Of a DNA stretch of 64,000 nucleotides, positions 13,301 to 25,530 are shown piece after piece. Origin of the DNA: Chaetorhynchus papuensis (Eukaryota > Chordata > Aves > Passeriformes > Rhipiduridae); contig VWYX01000939.1 of the NCBI GenBank assembly GCA_013396525.1, positions 222,793 through 286,792 on the forward strand, read 5' to 3'. The position numbers and the translations under genes were made by a program. Positions within the stretch are counted from its first letter, which is position 1. The number at the start of each line of letters is the position of its first letter. The notes beneath the pieces are model-generated. The model saw nothing but the letters and a program-made list of their open reading frames with translations, was not told the origin of the DNA and searched no databases.

Positions 13301-14424
13301 GGCAAACTTAGAGCTTAATACTCCCTAGTGCAGTGGAAAATGAAATTACCTTTTATTCTCCCAAAGCCGCTTTTGAAGCAATATTGTGCATGGCATGACT
13401 TTACCAGTTCAGGTAATCCACTTTACCTGTATTCCTGTCCTAATACTTGGCCCCAGATAAGTTGTACTGGACGTCCCTGAGAAGGTGGGTGGCCCAGAGC
13501 CATGCTGTATCCCTGGGGCAGTTGTGGGGAAGCCCATTTGGTCCCTGTGCTCCCTATCCCCCTTCACCAGGGCAGCTTAACCAGCAGCTCGAGGCTTAGC
13601 CCTGGCGGAACCCCTGCTCCCAGCCCAGTGCATTCAACCCCCAACCTTCACAGGAAATTTCAGACAGACATTGTTTCTTCACATCTGGGAGACCAAGAAG
13701 TCTGACTTTACTTCTACCACAGGGCCTCCTCCTTTGAGCACCAGGTGCATGAAACTTCAGTGGCTGTGAAGGCATAGCAGAAACTCCTAGGAGAATTTGG
13801 GTCTCCTGCTCGCTGGCATCCCTTATCTGCCCAAGTGGCTCACTGCTGTGGTAAGGACAGGGGTATTCTGCTCCTTCCTCCTGGGCCCACTGCTGCTTTA
13901 CTGCCAGCTCCCTCACCTTGACTGATCCATGATGCAACCACGAATGAGATGGAGTGATTGCAGACACACCCTCGTGCCCCCAACGAGATTAATTTTCCAG
14001 TGGTGTTATCCCCATGCAATTGCACAGTCTCTGGATCCAATGCAACAGAGATGGAAGAAACACAAGGGAGAGAGTGGGACTCTAAATCAGCCCACACAGG
14101 GCTGCTGGTCCTATTGAACACTAGATGGACATTTGCTCTCCTGTGAATTACACACACAGGAAGGTCCTCATCTGGAGCCACCTTTCCTGAAGGTCATCTC
14201 AGATAGGAAGGAGCTTCCCAGCTGAGTCCTGTTAGCTGAGCTAGGAGCTGCTCTTCACTGTTGTGGCTGGGAGCTGGGACAGGCCAATGCAATTCCTCTG
14301 CAGAACAACGGGGAGCACTTAAAGCTATAGGATCTCCCACAGAAATGCTGTTCTCTGCCTAGACATCACTCTTGTTTCCATCCCAAGGGCCACAGGCTAG
14401 TTAGTAAAGTACATCTACTGACAG
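10376..14424. other. Intergenic DNA with one AT-motif-rich patch
   Basis: I see no exon or transposon. Around 12120-12200 several TAATTA/TTAAT-type homeodomain-like motifs cluster. An overlapping frame at 13596-13967 (minus, 123 codons) has no recognisable domain and is probably random. Confidence 0.5.
12120..12200. promoter_or_regulatory. Cluster of homeodomain-type TAAT motifs (candidate)
   Basis: Within 80 bp the sequence contains ataattaatcgc, taaataattaatg and gtaattaacc, which is four or more TAAT cores in both orientations. Such clusters occur in enhancers but also by chance in AT-rich DNA. There is no independent evidence of function. Confidence 0.2.
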
Positions 14425-14505
14425 TACGGTATAGCTCAGTCAGTGTGACAAGCATGAAGCTAATGTGTTAATTAATACTACACGTGGATTTGACCCATCT
14501 GGGTG
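14425..14505 (+). pseudogene. Decayed tRNA-like sequence (Lys-like), tRNA relic or SINE head
   Basis: A box A-like tagctcagtcagt (14432-14444) is followed by agcatgaagct, then ttaat at the anticodon-loop position, then a box B-like gatttgaccc (14487-14496). This order and wording resemble tRNA-Lys(CTT). Extra bases in the D arm and variable region, and substitutions in box B, rule out a working tRNA. It may be an old tRNA pseudogene or the head of an ancient SINE whose tail is no longer recognisable. Confidence 0.4.
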
Positions 14506-14917
14506 GTTTATTAGTCATTAAATTCCAAAAGAAGTCACTGGAATGTCCCTTGTCACTGGATGGCATCCAAAGAGCTTGAACAAGAGGCAGGAGGAGGTAA
14601 GATAAGGAAAAAAAGCCTCCAGTGGAAGAGGTGAGAGCTCAGGTGGCAGTGACAGGATAGTTTTCCCTTAGGGAAATGCAGTTCAGGATATTTCCTTCCT
14701 GCTGGCACCTGTCCTGCAGTTCCCAGTGCCCCAGCACTTCTCTCCAGCCAGGCTGGAAAGCCAGCCACTGAGATGATCTGCGTGAAAAGAAAACACAAAA
14801 ACCTACAAACCTCCAATGCCACAGACACCACTGCACAGCAGCAGAGTCCTTGGAGTGCTAACAAACATCTACAGGTCACTAACAGCCAGTGCCACCACAT
14901 CCCTGAGTCCAGAGTCT

Positions 14918-15048
14918 GGGCTTAGCTCAGCTGAGTGGAACATGGTGCTGGTAGCACCAAGGTGTTGGGTCTGATCCCTGTATGGGCCACTCACTAAACA
15001 GCTGGGTTTGATGATCCTTATGGGTCCCTTCCAACTCTATTCTGTGAG
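14918..15048 (+). mobile_element. tRNA-Ile/CR1 SINE (TguSINE1-like)
   Basis: The head (14920-14989) matches the tRNA-Ile pattern: box A tagctcagctgagtgg, then the anticodon region gtggtgctggtagcaccaag, then a box B-like gggtctgatccc, and a terminal tatgggcca. It passes straight into the CR1-type 3' tail: gatgatccttatgggtcc, then cttccaactctattctgtga. This two-part structure, a tRNA-Ile head fused to a CR1 3' end that lets CR1 enzymes copy it, is what is known for TguSINE1-type elements of songbirds. It supports the organism assignment. The copy is full-length or nearly so and carries scattered substitutions. Confidence 0.85.
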
Positions 15049-16364
15049 TTATCTGGTCCCAGATCCCTCAGGGCCTTCCTGCCGAGTTTGGTGAGCCATA
15101 AGCTACTCTTGTGTGCAGAGCATTTGCAGGATCTAGCGCCCAGTTTGAATTCGGGTGCTCAACAGAGGGCTCCACATTATACAATTTTGGCCTATAACTC
15201 TATGAAATCTCTTTAAAATTATCTTTCACCTGCAGGGCACTGATGCTTCCGTCCATTGATGCTGAGGTCTGCCTGCATTGGGATGTCAGGGACCTGTGTT
15301 CCCCCAGGCACAGGCCTGGTGACAGCAGCAGCCACTGTACATGGTAGGAGAAAAACTTGGTTTGAGCCTCCAGTTCCCACCCCTAATACACATTTTAATG
15401 TTTTGTTCTGACTTTAGACATTATTGCATTATTGCATAAATGCTCTACCACTGCCCTAAGGGGATGTTTTAGAGTGTTTTGATTTCTTTATGTTGTTTTC
15501 TTTTTATTCTCTATGTCAAACTGAGCAGCTGAGAGCCTAATGCAGACACTAGGAAGATGGAATGGTCCCAGCATCACCATGACACAACTCTCCCTGCAGC
15601 AGCAGGTGGCTGAGAAGGTGAATTCTGTGTGGAGGGAAGCAGGGGTATTCTATATTTTCAGCAAGAAATCTCAAGCAAGACTGTGCTGACAAGGGCCTGA
15701 TGCATACAGCAAAAACATCAGTGGTAAATCACAATGAAAATAAGCATCAGACCCAGGCTTTACTCAGAGAATAATTTTCCAACCCCACTCAGAGTAAATT
15801 TTTCCCTTTTCTCAGCCCCCCAACAATTATGCTAACCCTATTCTGGGCCTCCAGGTAACCAACTCAACATCTCAACAATAAAAAGCTCTCTCTGTGCATG
15901 ACTATTTTTGCCACCCTCAGGCTGCTGTGGCAGTCCCTGTCCATGCCCACACCAAAGCTAGTGCTGAGCTTTTTCCCTCTCTCCCTCAACCCTAACCATT
16001 GACTTCTCAATCCTAGCCAGTGACTTACCCTTAAGACAGCATCCCCACTGCCCAGAAACTCAGTATTCCTCAGAGATGGATTCTGCTTTTAGCTTTCAGT
16101 TTCCTTGGACAGTTTCTGTCAGCCCCACACTGACACATGTCCAGTGGGCTGGAGGTTCTAGCTTTTCCTTTACATCAGCCCTCACCCTAGTTTGAGCCCT
16201 AAAAGCATCCCAGCCCTCCCACAAACTAAGAATTCACCCAGCAGAGGGTGCTTTTCCAGCTTCCATTCTCTTTTAGCGCGCTCCTCCCAGCCCCCATCTA
16301 ACCATAGCTCTGGGCTTTCACTTCTCCTGTCCTTTAGGGAGCATCCCTGCTCTTGCTGCTTGGA
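15049..16364. other. Intergenic DNA, nothing recognised
   Basis: No exon, RNA gene or element could be supported in this stretch. Confidence 0.5.
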
Positions 16365-16369
16365 GGCTT

Positions 16370-16505
16370 GGTGGGCTTGTTCTGGTCTCTCCATGTCTCT
16401 CTTGTCCTGGGGAGTGCAGGACTGGACACAGTACTCCAGATGTGGCCTCATCAAAGCTGAGCAAAGAAGGGTCATGTCCCTTGACCTGATGGAAACACCT
16501 GCTGT
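16370..16505 (-). mobile_element. CR1 LINE fragment (inverted part)
   Basis: The plus strand is the complement of a CR1 segment, with ctccatgtctctcttgtcct (about 16391-16410), ggacacagtactccagatgtg (16424-16444) and ttgacctgatgg near 16481-16492. On the minus strand the encoded words RPHLEYCVQ and APQ/TPQ-type, then KRDME, are typical of the CR1 ORF2 C-terminal region. In the CR1 consensus this segment lies just upstream of the plus-strand fragment starting at 16580, so the two together look like one insertion with an inverted 5' part. Confidence 0.85.
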
Positions 16506-16579
16506 TAGCTGAAGCTCCTGCCTTTCCTGTGGCAGACCTTTCCAGCCCTCTTCCAGCTGCAGCTCTGAGGGGATGGGAT

Positions 16580-16968
16580 TTATTCAGCCTCATTCAGAAA
16601 AGGCAGAAGGAGAACTTTATTGCTCTTTGCAGCTACCTGATGAGAGGGTGCAGAGAAGATGGAGCCAGATTCTTCCCAGAGACTTACAGTGACAGGACAA
16701 GAGGCCACAAGATGCTAGCTGGGACTTGGAAAACTCCAGATAGATCTTAAGGGAACAAACTTCACAACAAGCTTGGTCAAACACTGGAACAGGTGCCCAG
16801 GGACCCTGCAGGCTCTGCATCCTCAAAGATGTTAAAAATTCGGCTTGCGGAAGCTCTGAGTAGCCTGACCTGACTTTAAAGCTGTCTGAACTGTGAGCAG
16901 GGAGGTTGGGCCAAAGGACAGCCAGAGATCCCTTTCTACCTGAGTGACCGTACAATTCTGCCACTGTG
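16580..16968 (+). mobile_element. CR1 LINE 3' part (sense)
   Basis: The sense CR1 words are clear: 'ctacctgatgagagggtg' (about 16633), ggagccagattcttcc, cagtgacaggacaagaggcc (about 16689), acactggaacaggtgcccag (16781-16800), and the end block tttctacctgagtgaccg before the expected terminus. Translated, the words CREDGARFF and SDRTRG are diagnostic of the CR1 ORF2 C-terminus. A small internal deletion follows the SDRTRG block. The copy is dead. Confidence 0.9.
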
Positions 16969-18863
16969 AACCTCAGCCTTTGTAAATTTGGAGCCTAACC
17001 ACATTACCTTGATGAGAAGAAGGTGTTAGGTCTTTAGCAGCAGATTTAGCCTTTGCAAAGCCTATTTTTCTCAGCAACAGTTTCACAGGACCAATATCTA
17101 AACAACTGCTGGCCCACTAACACACAGCTTCCCAGCACTTGTTGACAGTAGGAAATAATTGTAGCTGACCCAAAGTCTGACTCTTCAAAATTTTCTTCAC
17201 ATGGATATTCAGGATTAGGAGAGGTGTCCAAATTTATGCCTTGCCTATCCTGTGAAGTTTAAAGGAATTTGGGAACTCAGGCCCTTTAGAAAAACTCTTG
17301 CATGGTAATGGCAAAGGGAAGGAATTGACATGCCTGGAGGTGAAAGTTGGGAAAGTCCCAAATAGCTCAGTTTCAGCTGCCCTTTTCCCTGAGTGAGGCA
17401 AGAGCCCTTCTTGTCTTCACCTCCTCTTCTCTCACCCATGAGCAAATTAAAATCTCCTCAACATTTGTCCCTTTTGACTGGAAGCATCATACAGGTTCTT
17501 CCTCATGTTGTTTCACTACCTGCAAGTGACCTGACATCCTCACTGACATTTTACCCCTTTCACACAAGTGACTCCAGAGTCCCTCAGCTTTGGGGGCTTT
17601 TCCTCCTTTTCTCCCCTTTCTTTCTATTCCTCTTCCCTGCCTAAACACTTACTGGAAAGAAAAGGAGGCATTAAAAAGAGACATCCTTGCTGTGGGAGCA
17701 GGGAGGAGCTGCTGCCCCAGACTCAGTGCAGGGTTAAATTAGGGCGGATTCTCTCTGGGTTCAGCACATCGTGGTGTGTTCCAACAGTTCACTCAGATAT
17801 TTCCCCAGAGGGGAAAGCCTTTGCTTTCCCTCTGAATTCATCCATCACCAGGCAGAGCACACTCATCAAAAATGTGGAATCTGGCATCACTGCAGGATCA
17901 TTATAGGGGTTTGAAAGAGAACATTTCACCACCCTATATATCTTGTCAGACAATGCCTGACAGGTCAGCTGGGGAAGTGGCTGCCCTTCCCAGCTGAATC
18001 ACTGGCTTGGGAAGTGTCATCTTCGGGCACAGGTCTGCTCAACCCAATCCCCCTGAGCCAGGAAACCCAGAAACTCAGAGCTAACATAACATTTACAGCA
18101 TCTACCCAACTTTCTGTATTCTATGTCTCTCTCATAACGGAGTGGTGACCCTGTTTCATGTGTTTTCATGTGCCTTTGTCTAGTCCTTATCTCAACCCGC
18201 TTATCCTGCTGGCACTAAAGGCAATGAGATTCAGGGGTGAACCTTATCCCATGCAAAATAGTTATTTATGATTAATAAAAATTAAAAGATGTGTCCAGAA
18301 CTGATCAAGTTACTGAAATCGAGATGTTTAGTTAAGGCAAGGAAAATTCCTGCCTACTCCCATTTTGGTTTTGCAAAATCAAATTAAAAAGTGTAGTGTA
18401 CTGAAATACAAATGATAGAAACTCAGGAATGTCTCCTTTTTAGCAATAAAGCCCTAGAGCATTAATGCTATCAAGCAAACTGGAAGTAAAACCAAACTCC
18501 ACATTACTTATGATGCACTGTTTTTATCAATACACAGCTGACATTAATTCAGGAGTGTCTGGTTTCAGTGTAGCCTGTACTTTGTTCTGCTGTCAGTGCT
18601 TACTCAAAGTACCAGGCTGAAGCTACAAAATCAGATTGCAGGCTGTTTGAGTCAAGTGTCTGTTGAAGCTAATTCATCACAGTAAAAAAATGGTTATGAG
18701 GTATTAGCAGCTACTGAGGCTTCACTCCCTTTTCCTTTCTTTCTTTTTATTGCCTGCATAAAGAAGACCAATTGCTGTTTGTCAATAGGCAAAAAAAAAA
18801 GAAAAATCTTGTTTTCTATTACATTAAGCAAATTCTCTCACTACCCCAGCATATAAATGCCTT

Positions 18864-18926
18864 GAAAGTGAGAGAGGGTGAAAAAGAAGAAGAAAAAGAA
18901 GAAAGAAAAAAAACGAAGAAGGAAAG
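18864..18926. repeat. Polypurine (GAA/GAAA)-rich tract
   Basis: About 60 bp are almost entirely A and G, interrupted only by two T and one C. It is low-complexity microsatellite-like DNA. Confidence 0.85.
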
Positions 18927-21900
18927 CAATCTATGGGAAAAGTTTTACAGGAAAAGTGAAACCACTGACAGAGGAGTGTGAAGCATGGTGAGAAAGGCTG
19001 TTCCTGAGTCAGTGTCTCAGCCCCAGGCCCAACACCCATGCATTGACCTGGACACCTGCCCACACAAAAGGTGGCACTGTGGCTTCCTTCAGCCATGTGT
19101 GGTGTCACCCTCCCTTGCCTCGAGAACAGCAGAGGGCGATGGTATTGTGCTATTTTATTATTTGTTTCATTTCCAGCAGCACCAAGAAAAGTCATACACA
19201 GGAATGGAGTGGAACCAAAGTAGACAAAGAGTAGACAAACTCTTTTCTCTCAAGCTTTCAGAGTAGAGGCTGGAAGCAGGTAATAGAGAAGCATCCTTTT
19301 TACTCCCCATGTCTTTAAATGTAAGAAGGAATGGTCTTGTTGAGGATTTTGTTATAGGGTACATGGTAGAGAGGGAGAGAGAGGAATTTTGGAAGAAGCA
19401 AGGGAGGAATATGCAAAGATTTTAGGAGCTTCCTGTCCAAAACAGGTTTAGAGCTGCTATTCCACCACTTTGAAAATTAGCAGTATTAGGCATGATGCAT
19501 CATCTGTAAGCAATTGTCATTGGAGTATCCCCCAGAATGCAGACAAAAAGCACAATAGGACTCTGCATTTATATACAAGGGCCTAGCATGACGTGTTTCC
19601 ACAGAGACAAATTACACCTAGTACTCATAAAATGATGAGAAGTGGTAGAAGTATAATTATCAGTTTTCCAGCATGACTGCTGTATGCAGTAAATATGGCA
19701 GAGTTGACACCTTAGTGGAGGAAAGTGAGTAAAATATCTTTTTACTTCACCAGTACACTCTTTTACCTCCTACTAGTGTTTGAAATCCTGATGTTCCCAG
19801 CAGAAGTGATGGCCTGGTAAATTTTTCTTCTGCCTCATTTTTCTCCTAATTGACTGTGGACAATTAATTGCCACCTATTAGCATCCCAGCCCTTGTTAAA
19901 ATAGGCCCTTTTATTTTTTTTTTCAGCTGAGTTATAAAAAAAGATGGTTTCAACATAGTGTGGCAGACTTGTCATAAACATTTAAGATGTACCAAAGTGT
20001 CATATTTTCTAGGCAGTATAATAGCATTCCATTTATTGTTTCCCAAGGACTAAACTTAGAAATGAATGGCTTTATGAAGAAGCTAGTCTTATAGTGAAGT
20101 TGATGGATTCCATTCTTCCACCATCAGGGTCCTCAGTAAAATAATTTCCTTTTAATTAAGCCATATGACGTAAATTTCATGGCAATTGATTTAATAAAAA
20201 TATACGATACAAAATAATATAGTGAAAAACACCTTAAAGAAAAGCAGTAGGATTCCCAGAGCAGAGCAGGTAATGGAAAAACTACTGGAAATGAGGTTAC
20301 AAAAACAATAAAAGGGAAGCTTTTATAGATTTTTTTTTCATCATTTCTCTTTTTGTAACAGTTAGATGGATGTATCTCTTGCTACCTTCCTCATTTTCTA
20401 CCGTAAAAGATGTTTGAGAAGCTGTCCTTTTTTTTCTTTCTACCCAATTATTAATCTATTTTCTAAATTAATAATACAATCTGTTCTGATGTGAATGCTT
20501 TCTGGAGCAAATACACATACTTTTTTGACTTACTTTTTGATCTATGTGTGTTTTTGAGTTTCAAGTGAGAGATGTTTTCCTTTTCTTGCCCAAACCGCTG
20601 TACTAATATCCTTGTGCCCTGTTGCACCAGTGTTACTGTGTATATGTATTTTCTAGAAAACCTGTGGGATAGTGTTAAGGCAAAATATCCTCTGCCTGCA
20701 CTTCCCATTTCAAGTACTCTTTGTTTAAAATGTGGAGGTGATAAGGACGATCAGTTGTGAAGATTCATAACACAGTATGTGGTAATTTTGGGGGCATCCT
20801 TAGGAAAATATATCTCTCTGTGGCACATCTTTTCTCTCTCTCCCAGTCTCCTCAGGAATCACGCAAAGGCAGCTTCCTATCTGTCATTTGCCATCATCTA
20901 TCCCTTTATGGTGCAGATGATCCCTAGAAGTTATTGTTGCAGAAAGCAGGATTTTTCTATGTTGATCTCTGCCCAGGGATTTTCACAGGAGGAAAAGCTG
21001 TTCAATAGTGCATATGGACAAGCTGGTCAGAGGAAATGGAGTCACAGGAAAATGGTGAACTCCTGGAAAGTATTGAAAGGTTGCAAGAACAGGAGCAAGA
21101 CTGCAAGGACAGGGGAAGGTACCCAGAGAGTGCTGTGAAAAGGCTGAGTGGAGCAAACCTTGGGCAAACTTCAGCAACTCAGATCCAGAAAAATGTGTGA
21201 TTTTCTCATGGGTGCTTGACTCTTCTTGAGAACATTTCTACCTGGATAAGAGCCCTTATGGTTTCAAGGACTCAACATGTGTCTGAGGTAGCATCAGGCA
21301 GTCTGATTTTAGTGTGATTAGCTGCAGCTCTCACATCTGCAAAATTAGCCCAACAACCTCATAAGAACAATTGTTTTGGAGAGAGATAGGATTTTTTCCC
21401 AAGTTTTCTTTAAGGCAAAAATTTTTGACTGTCATTCTGTGAATATTGCTTGTTTTGACCTCAGCCAGCACCAGAAAAAAATAAGCTCAAATACAAAATA
21501 TTTTCTTTTGGTTTTAGGATTAAATTAAGTTTCTTTAGGAATCCTTTAGTAACACAAATACATCTCAACCCAGGCTGGGGCCAGAACTTCAGATTCAGAT
21601 CTTATTTTAGTTTAATTTTCTTTACTGAACCAAACCATCAGTCTTTCCTGGCAGGCAGTCTGCCCCAACTAGAATATTTTCCACAGTGAGGTCTGGATAG
21701 CCAGCATACTAATGTATGCCTTTAAAGAAAGAAGAAGTACCCGGAGTCCTGATACATTCAATCAAAACAGCAAACAGTGATTTCCAACCAGCCTTTTCCA
21801 CAACACAGTAAAGCAAGGGGAGAAGCAATCACTGCTTTCTGAAATCAGCCATGTCAGCCCTTGACACAAAGGAGGTTGGTGAAGAAAGGTTAGCTCTGGT

Positions 21901-22613
21901 GTCATCGTGCCGTTAGGTCTGAGCGCCTCTGAGAGATCTCTAGTACAACCTGCCATTCACTGACCCCCAAGGATTTCTTTTTTAAATGAAAGGTTGCAAA
22001 AATCTCATTCCCTATTCCAGCACTGCACACACAACATGTTCCCCTCCCCCCCATCCATTGCAAGAAGCTAATGGGAATCAGGTCCTTAATGGAGGGCAAT
22101 GGCAATTCTGCACAGGTGGGAAGGCATAAAATGTTTGCCAGCCAACCAGTTTTGACTCGTGGTCAATGAAATATTAATACATGACCTTCATAATTTTCCC
22201 TTTCCATTAAAAACCTCAGGACACTGGAACTAAGGTGTTTAAAAACACTTCTGCTTCCTGGTAATCAGTGTTTAAAAGAGAAATAAAAATATATCTGTGC
22301 TCCTTGAATTTGTGATCAGAAAGCTTCCTCCAGACTGACTCCAGTCTTAGATACCACTGTTCTTTTTAAAGGATTTTGAATTCAACTGAATATGAGAGAT
22401 ACATAACTCTGCATATCCAACCAATATTTTCCCCTGAAGATGAAGAGATAAAGGGTTCTTGCTTCAGCCACACCATTGCTGGATTTTTACACTGAGACCT
22501 CCTGCCCAACAGTATTCAGGAAAGCTGTGTACGGTCTAAGAGACTGGAGCTACCCATAACACAGAGGTTGGTTGAATGAAAAACGTAGCAAATGTTCTGT
22601 CTTTTCCTGAATG

Positions 22614-22710
22614 TTTATTTATGTCGCAGGGTGGAAAGATATCTGGTTTAGGCAGGAACGTTGATTTATTTTGTAGGGTGGAAAGATAGCTCTTTTAATT
22701 GGGAATGTAA
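22614..22710. repeat. Imperfect tandem duplication, period about 47 bp
   Basis: The motif agggtggaaagat occurs at 22628-22640 and again at 22675-22687. Each copy is preceded by a tttattt-type run. The downstream halves have diverged. Confidence 0.65.
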
Positions 22711-24225
22711 GCTTTTCTTCAACTGATGCTCACAATCAAGAATATTTGCATGCACAAAGCTACCTTAGTGTTCAAAGACAACTTCTCTTCACCAGGGTCA
22801 CCAATACCACAGACGACTGAACTAAATCTTACCTCATGCATTCTTTTTCCATGTGGATGAAGACAGCTGTCTAGAAGCAATAGGAAACATGGCTTAGGGG
22901 CTAGAAGCAAAAAACACAAATGCCAGAGGTGCATCACCAGTTGAGCCACAAGCTTCCTTCATAAGCTTTGGTAAGCAACCTTATTTCTTTGCCTAAACAG
23001 ATCCTAAATTCCTCTGTATCTGCTGGACTCAGAACTTTATTGCATCTTGACTTTGTGTCTGTGGTTTGTGGCAAAATCCTGAAGCAGCTACAATTAGTAG
23101 GAGATTCTGACCCATAGCTGGAATTTTACTCCAAGCCATCTTTACTTTCTCATTCGTGTGTGATTGTTTCTAATGCATTAAAAAACACTGCTCACCTGAG
23201 GAAAATCATACAAATGCCTGATATTGGTAGTAATGCATCACAGAGTGTTAGAGATTAAGCACTGCTAAAAGTTGATATTTGCTTCATGTGTGGTAAGCGT
23301 GCAGAAGACTTGGGGCAGAAAATTACCACAAAAATTAAGATTTGTTTTTTTCAGTGCACAGAAATATTTTCAGTTGTTTTAATTTGAAATCAATTACAAA
23401 TATAAAGTCACAATTTTAATCATTTCCTTTTCCTTCTTGTTGTTTGGGATAGTAATATGATTGCCCTCTTTTCTATTGGACCCAGTTATCCTGCTTTTCC
23501 ATACACTGTCCCATGGTTTTGTGACACTGTGTAGCAAAACCAACCATGGACCAGCAAATGAAATCTTAAGTGTGTGAAGGAAGGAAGTGTTGTGGGAAGA
23601 AAGAGATCTATAACACCTGACTGAGCATCAAATGTCATCTCAGTGGTCGATGCAGGGAGCAAGTTCTCTGGAGTTTCTTTTCCCCAAGCAGTTCAAATTC
23701 CTTTCTCCCTGTTGTCTCTAAAAGGTGCACTGGACAGATGTGTCACCACTTGGTACAGCATGGCTTGTGCCTGCAGTGCTCAGGGCTGGGCCCCTGTCCT
23801 GGAGTGGCCAGGACACTTCTAGGCCAAGTTCTTCTCAATAGGCAACCCCAGTGACTCTGAGACATAAAGATCACTATTTTGTATGTGTGGGGGGGTTTAG
23901 TCCAAAGTGCTTTAAGTGCCAGAGATGGTTGTGTCACAGAGGCCTCACTTGTGTGATGGGCGTGTGATTGGTCCCCCAGGACAAGGCAGGAGGCTCCAAG
24001 GCCTGCTAAGGACACTGCTTGGCTTGTCCTGGGAGGGAAGGGCTGAATATGATGACATCTGTGGCCACAAAGTCTGTCTGTGCTGTTCCCCCACTGCTTG
24101 TGCTCAGATTTCCTCTGGGAGGGAGATGATTGATTTACTCCAGAAGGAATGAACTACCACACAGACGCTGCAGAAAGCAAGGGAAACAAGCTGAGGAGAG
24201 AGTAAAGATAATCCCAGCTCAAATC

Positions 24226-25530
24226 TTTACTTTGATTGTATCCTGGGCAGCAATCCCCACAATAAAATAGAGCATTGGTCTCTACACTTACTCTGACTCT
24301 GGACACACAGACAGCTCTTAAAAATATAAATTGTCTCCCCTGACTGCTACCCCAAGTGATGGGTCCCTGCAGAAGGAGAGAGACAAGCCTAAGGGCCCCA
24401 TCCAGTCATGCCAATGCCAGCGTGTTTATTGCCTTCATCTCACCACAGGTGGGAGCAGACTTGTCTATTGATGCTTTAGGCCTTACACTTTTTCCTACTC
24501 TGAAAGGGTGTGGATCATCACAGGAATCTGCTGCATTCTGCTTCTGGGCTGTGGAGAATGGGGTAATATGGGGCATTGGGGCTGACATTTGCAGACCCTG
24601 TCCCTACCCTCAAGTCTGATGTCAGGGCACTAATCCTTGCAGTAAAAGAGCACGTAAAGGAGGAAGAACCCTTGCCAGCCTTTGTCTTCTCTGTAGCTGT
24701 ATAATTGCTGTCGCACTCAGCAGAATGCTGGGCTCATGAAGGTTTCCCAGCCCTTCAAACCCTGATCACAGCTGTAAGTCTTGGGGAACCAGTCTGTGTT
24801 GGAAAAGAGCTCGAAGAGAATTTTCTCTTCTCAGCAGAAATCCTCTCACTATGTCTTTAGGCCTTGCATATTGCAAGAAGGGGTTATGCTTCTGGTATTT
24901 TATATTCTCCAAACTTTAACTATAATCCCAACACAAACCCCAATGTTATTCACATAGAGAACGTGTTCTCCCTCCCTAAAGGAGCAAGTAATTTTACCTC
25001 TGCTTACACCAGCTGTCCTTGCATTGTTGAAAGCCCTACTATGATGAATGCCTCATTAAACTACGGAAGCCAAGCCCACCCCATCCTCTATGTCTGCCAA
25101 TAGCCTAGGTTTTATTCCCAATGGGAAAAGAGAATCTGTGGCCTTGATCACAGCACCACCAATTCTTTTCCTAGGACTTTGTGTCCTCTGGAATAGAACT
25201 GGCCCTTAGAAAATGTCACTGGCCTCACCCTAATTCCAATCCCAACTGGCAAGGGTACCACAATAAAGATGAAAATAAAGGATTGGTCCCTGATACCATC
25301 TCTCTGCCTGCTTTTAGGGGCTCTGTAGAATACTGAAGGAAGTTGAGCATTAGAATATATCTTTATCATCAACCCAAATCCCACCACTGTCCCTCCTTGT
25401 ACCTCAAGAGCTAATGACCACAGTGAAAGAGAATTAGATACCCACAAACATCATAAAAGAGTTTCCTAAAGCTGTGGGTTCTGATGTTCTCTGCAGTAAA
25501 TTGGCCTCTTAAAGCTGTTGCTAGGTGTAC
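24226..25530 (+). repeat. Decayed dispersed/tandem repeat, unclassified
   Basis: Related phrases recur at irregular spacing. They are ccacaataaaatagagcatt with ggtctct (24257-24282), ttgcagtaaaagagcacgta with aagg (24637-24660), ccacaataaagatgaaaata with aaggattggtccct (25257-25291), cataaaagagtttcctaaag (25451-25470) and ctgcagtaaattggcctctt with aaag (25493-25516). Many sit beside C-rich phrases of the type 'ccctaattccaatccc'. The gene-like stretch between 24864 and 25103 (79 codons) is part of this texture and is not convincing as a gene. I read this as an old minisatellite-like array or an ancient transposon. No family was recognised. Confidence 0.45.

Larger units (their letters stand above)
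16969..24225. other. Long intergenic stretch without recognised gene
   Basis: There are no exons or assignable transposons over about 7.2 kb. It contains a purine tract at 18864-18926, AT-rich DNA at 19.6-20.5 kb with an isolated tgacgt half-site near 20166, and an imperfect local duplication at 22614-22710. Open frames are short and look random. Confidence 0.5.
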
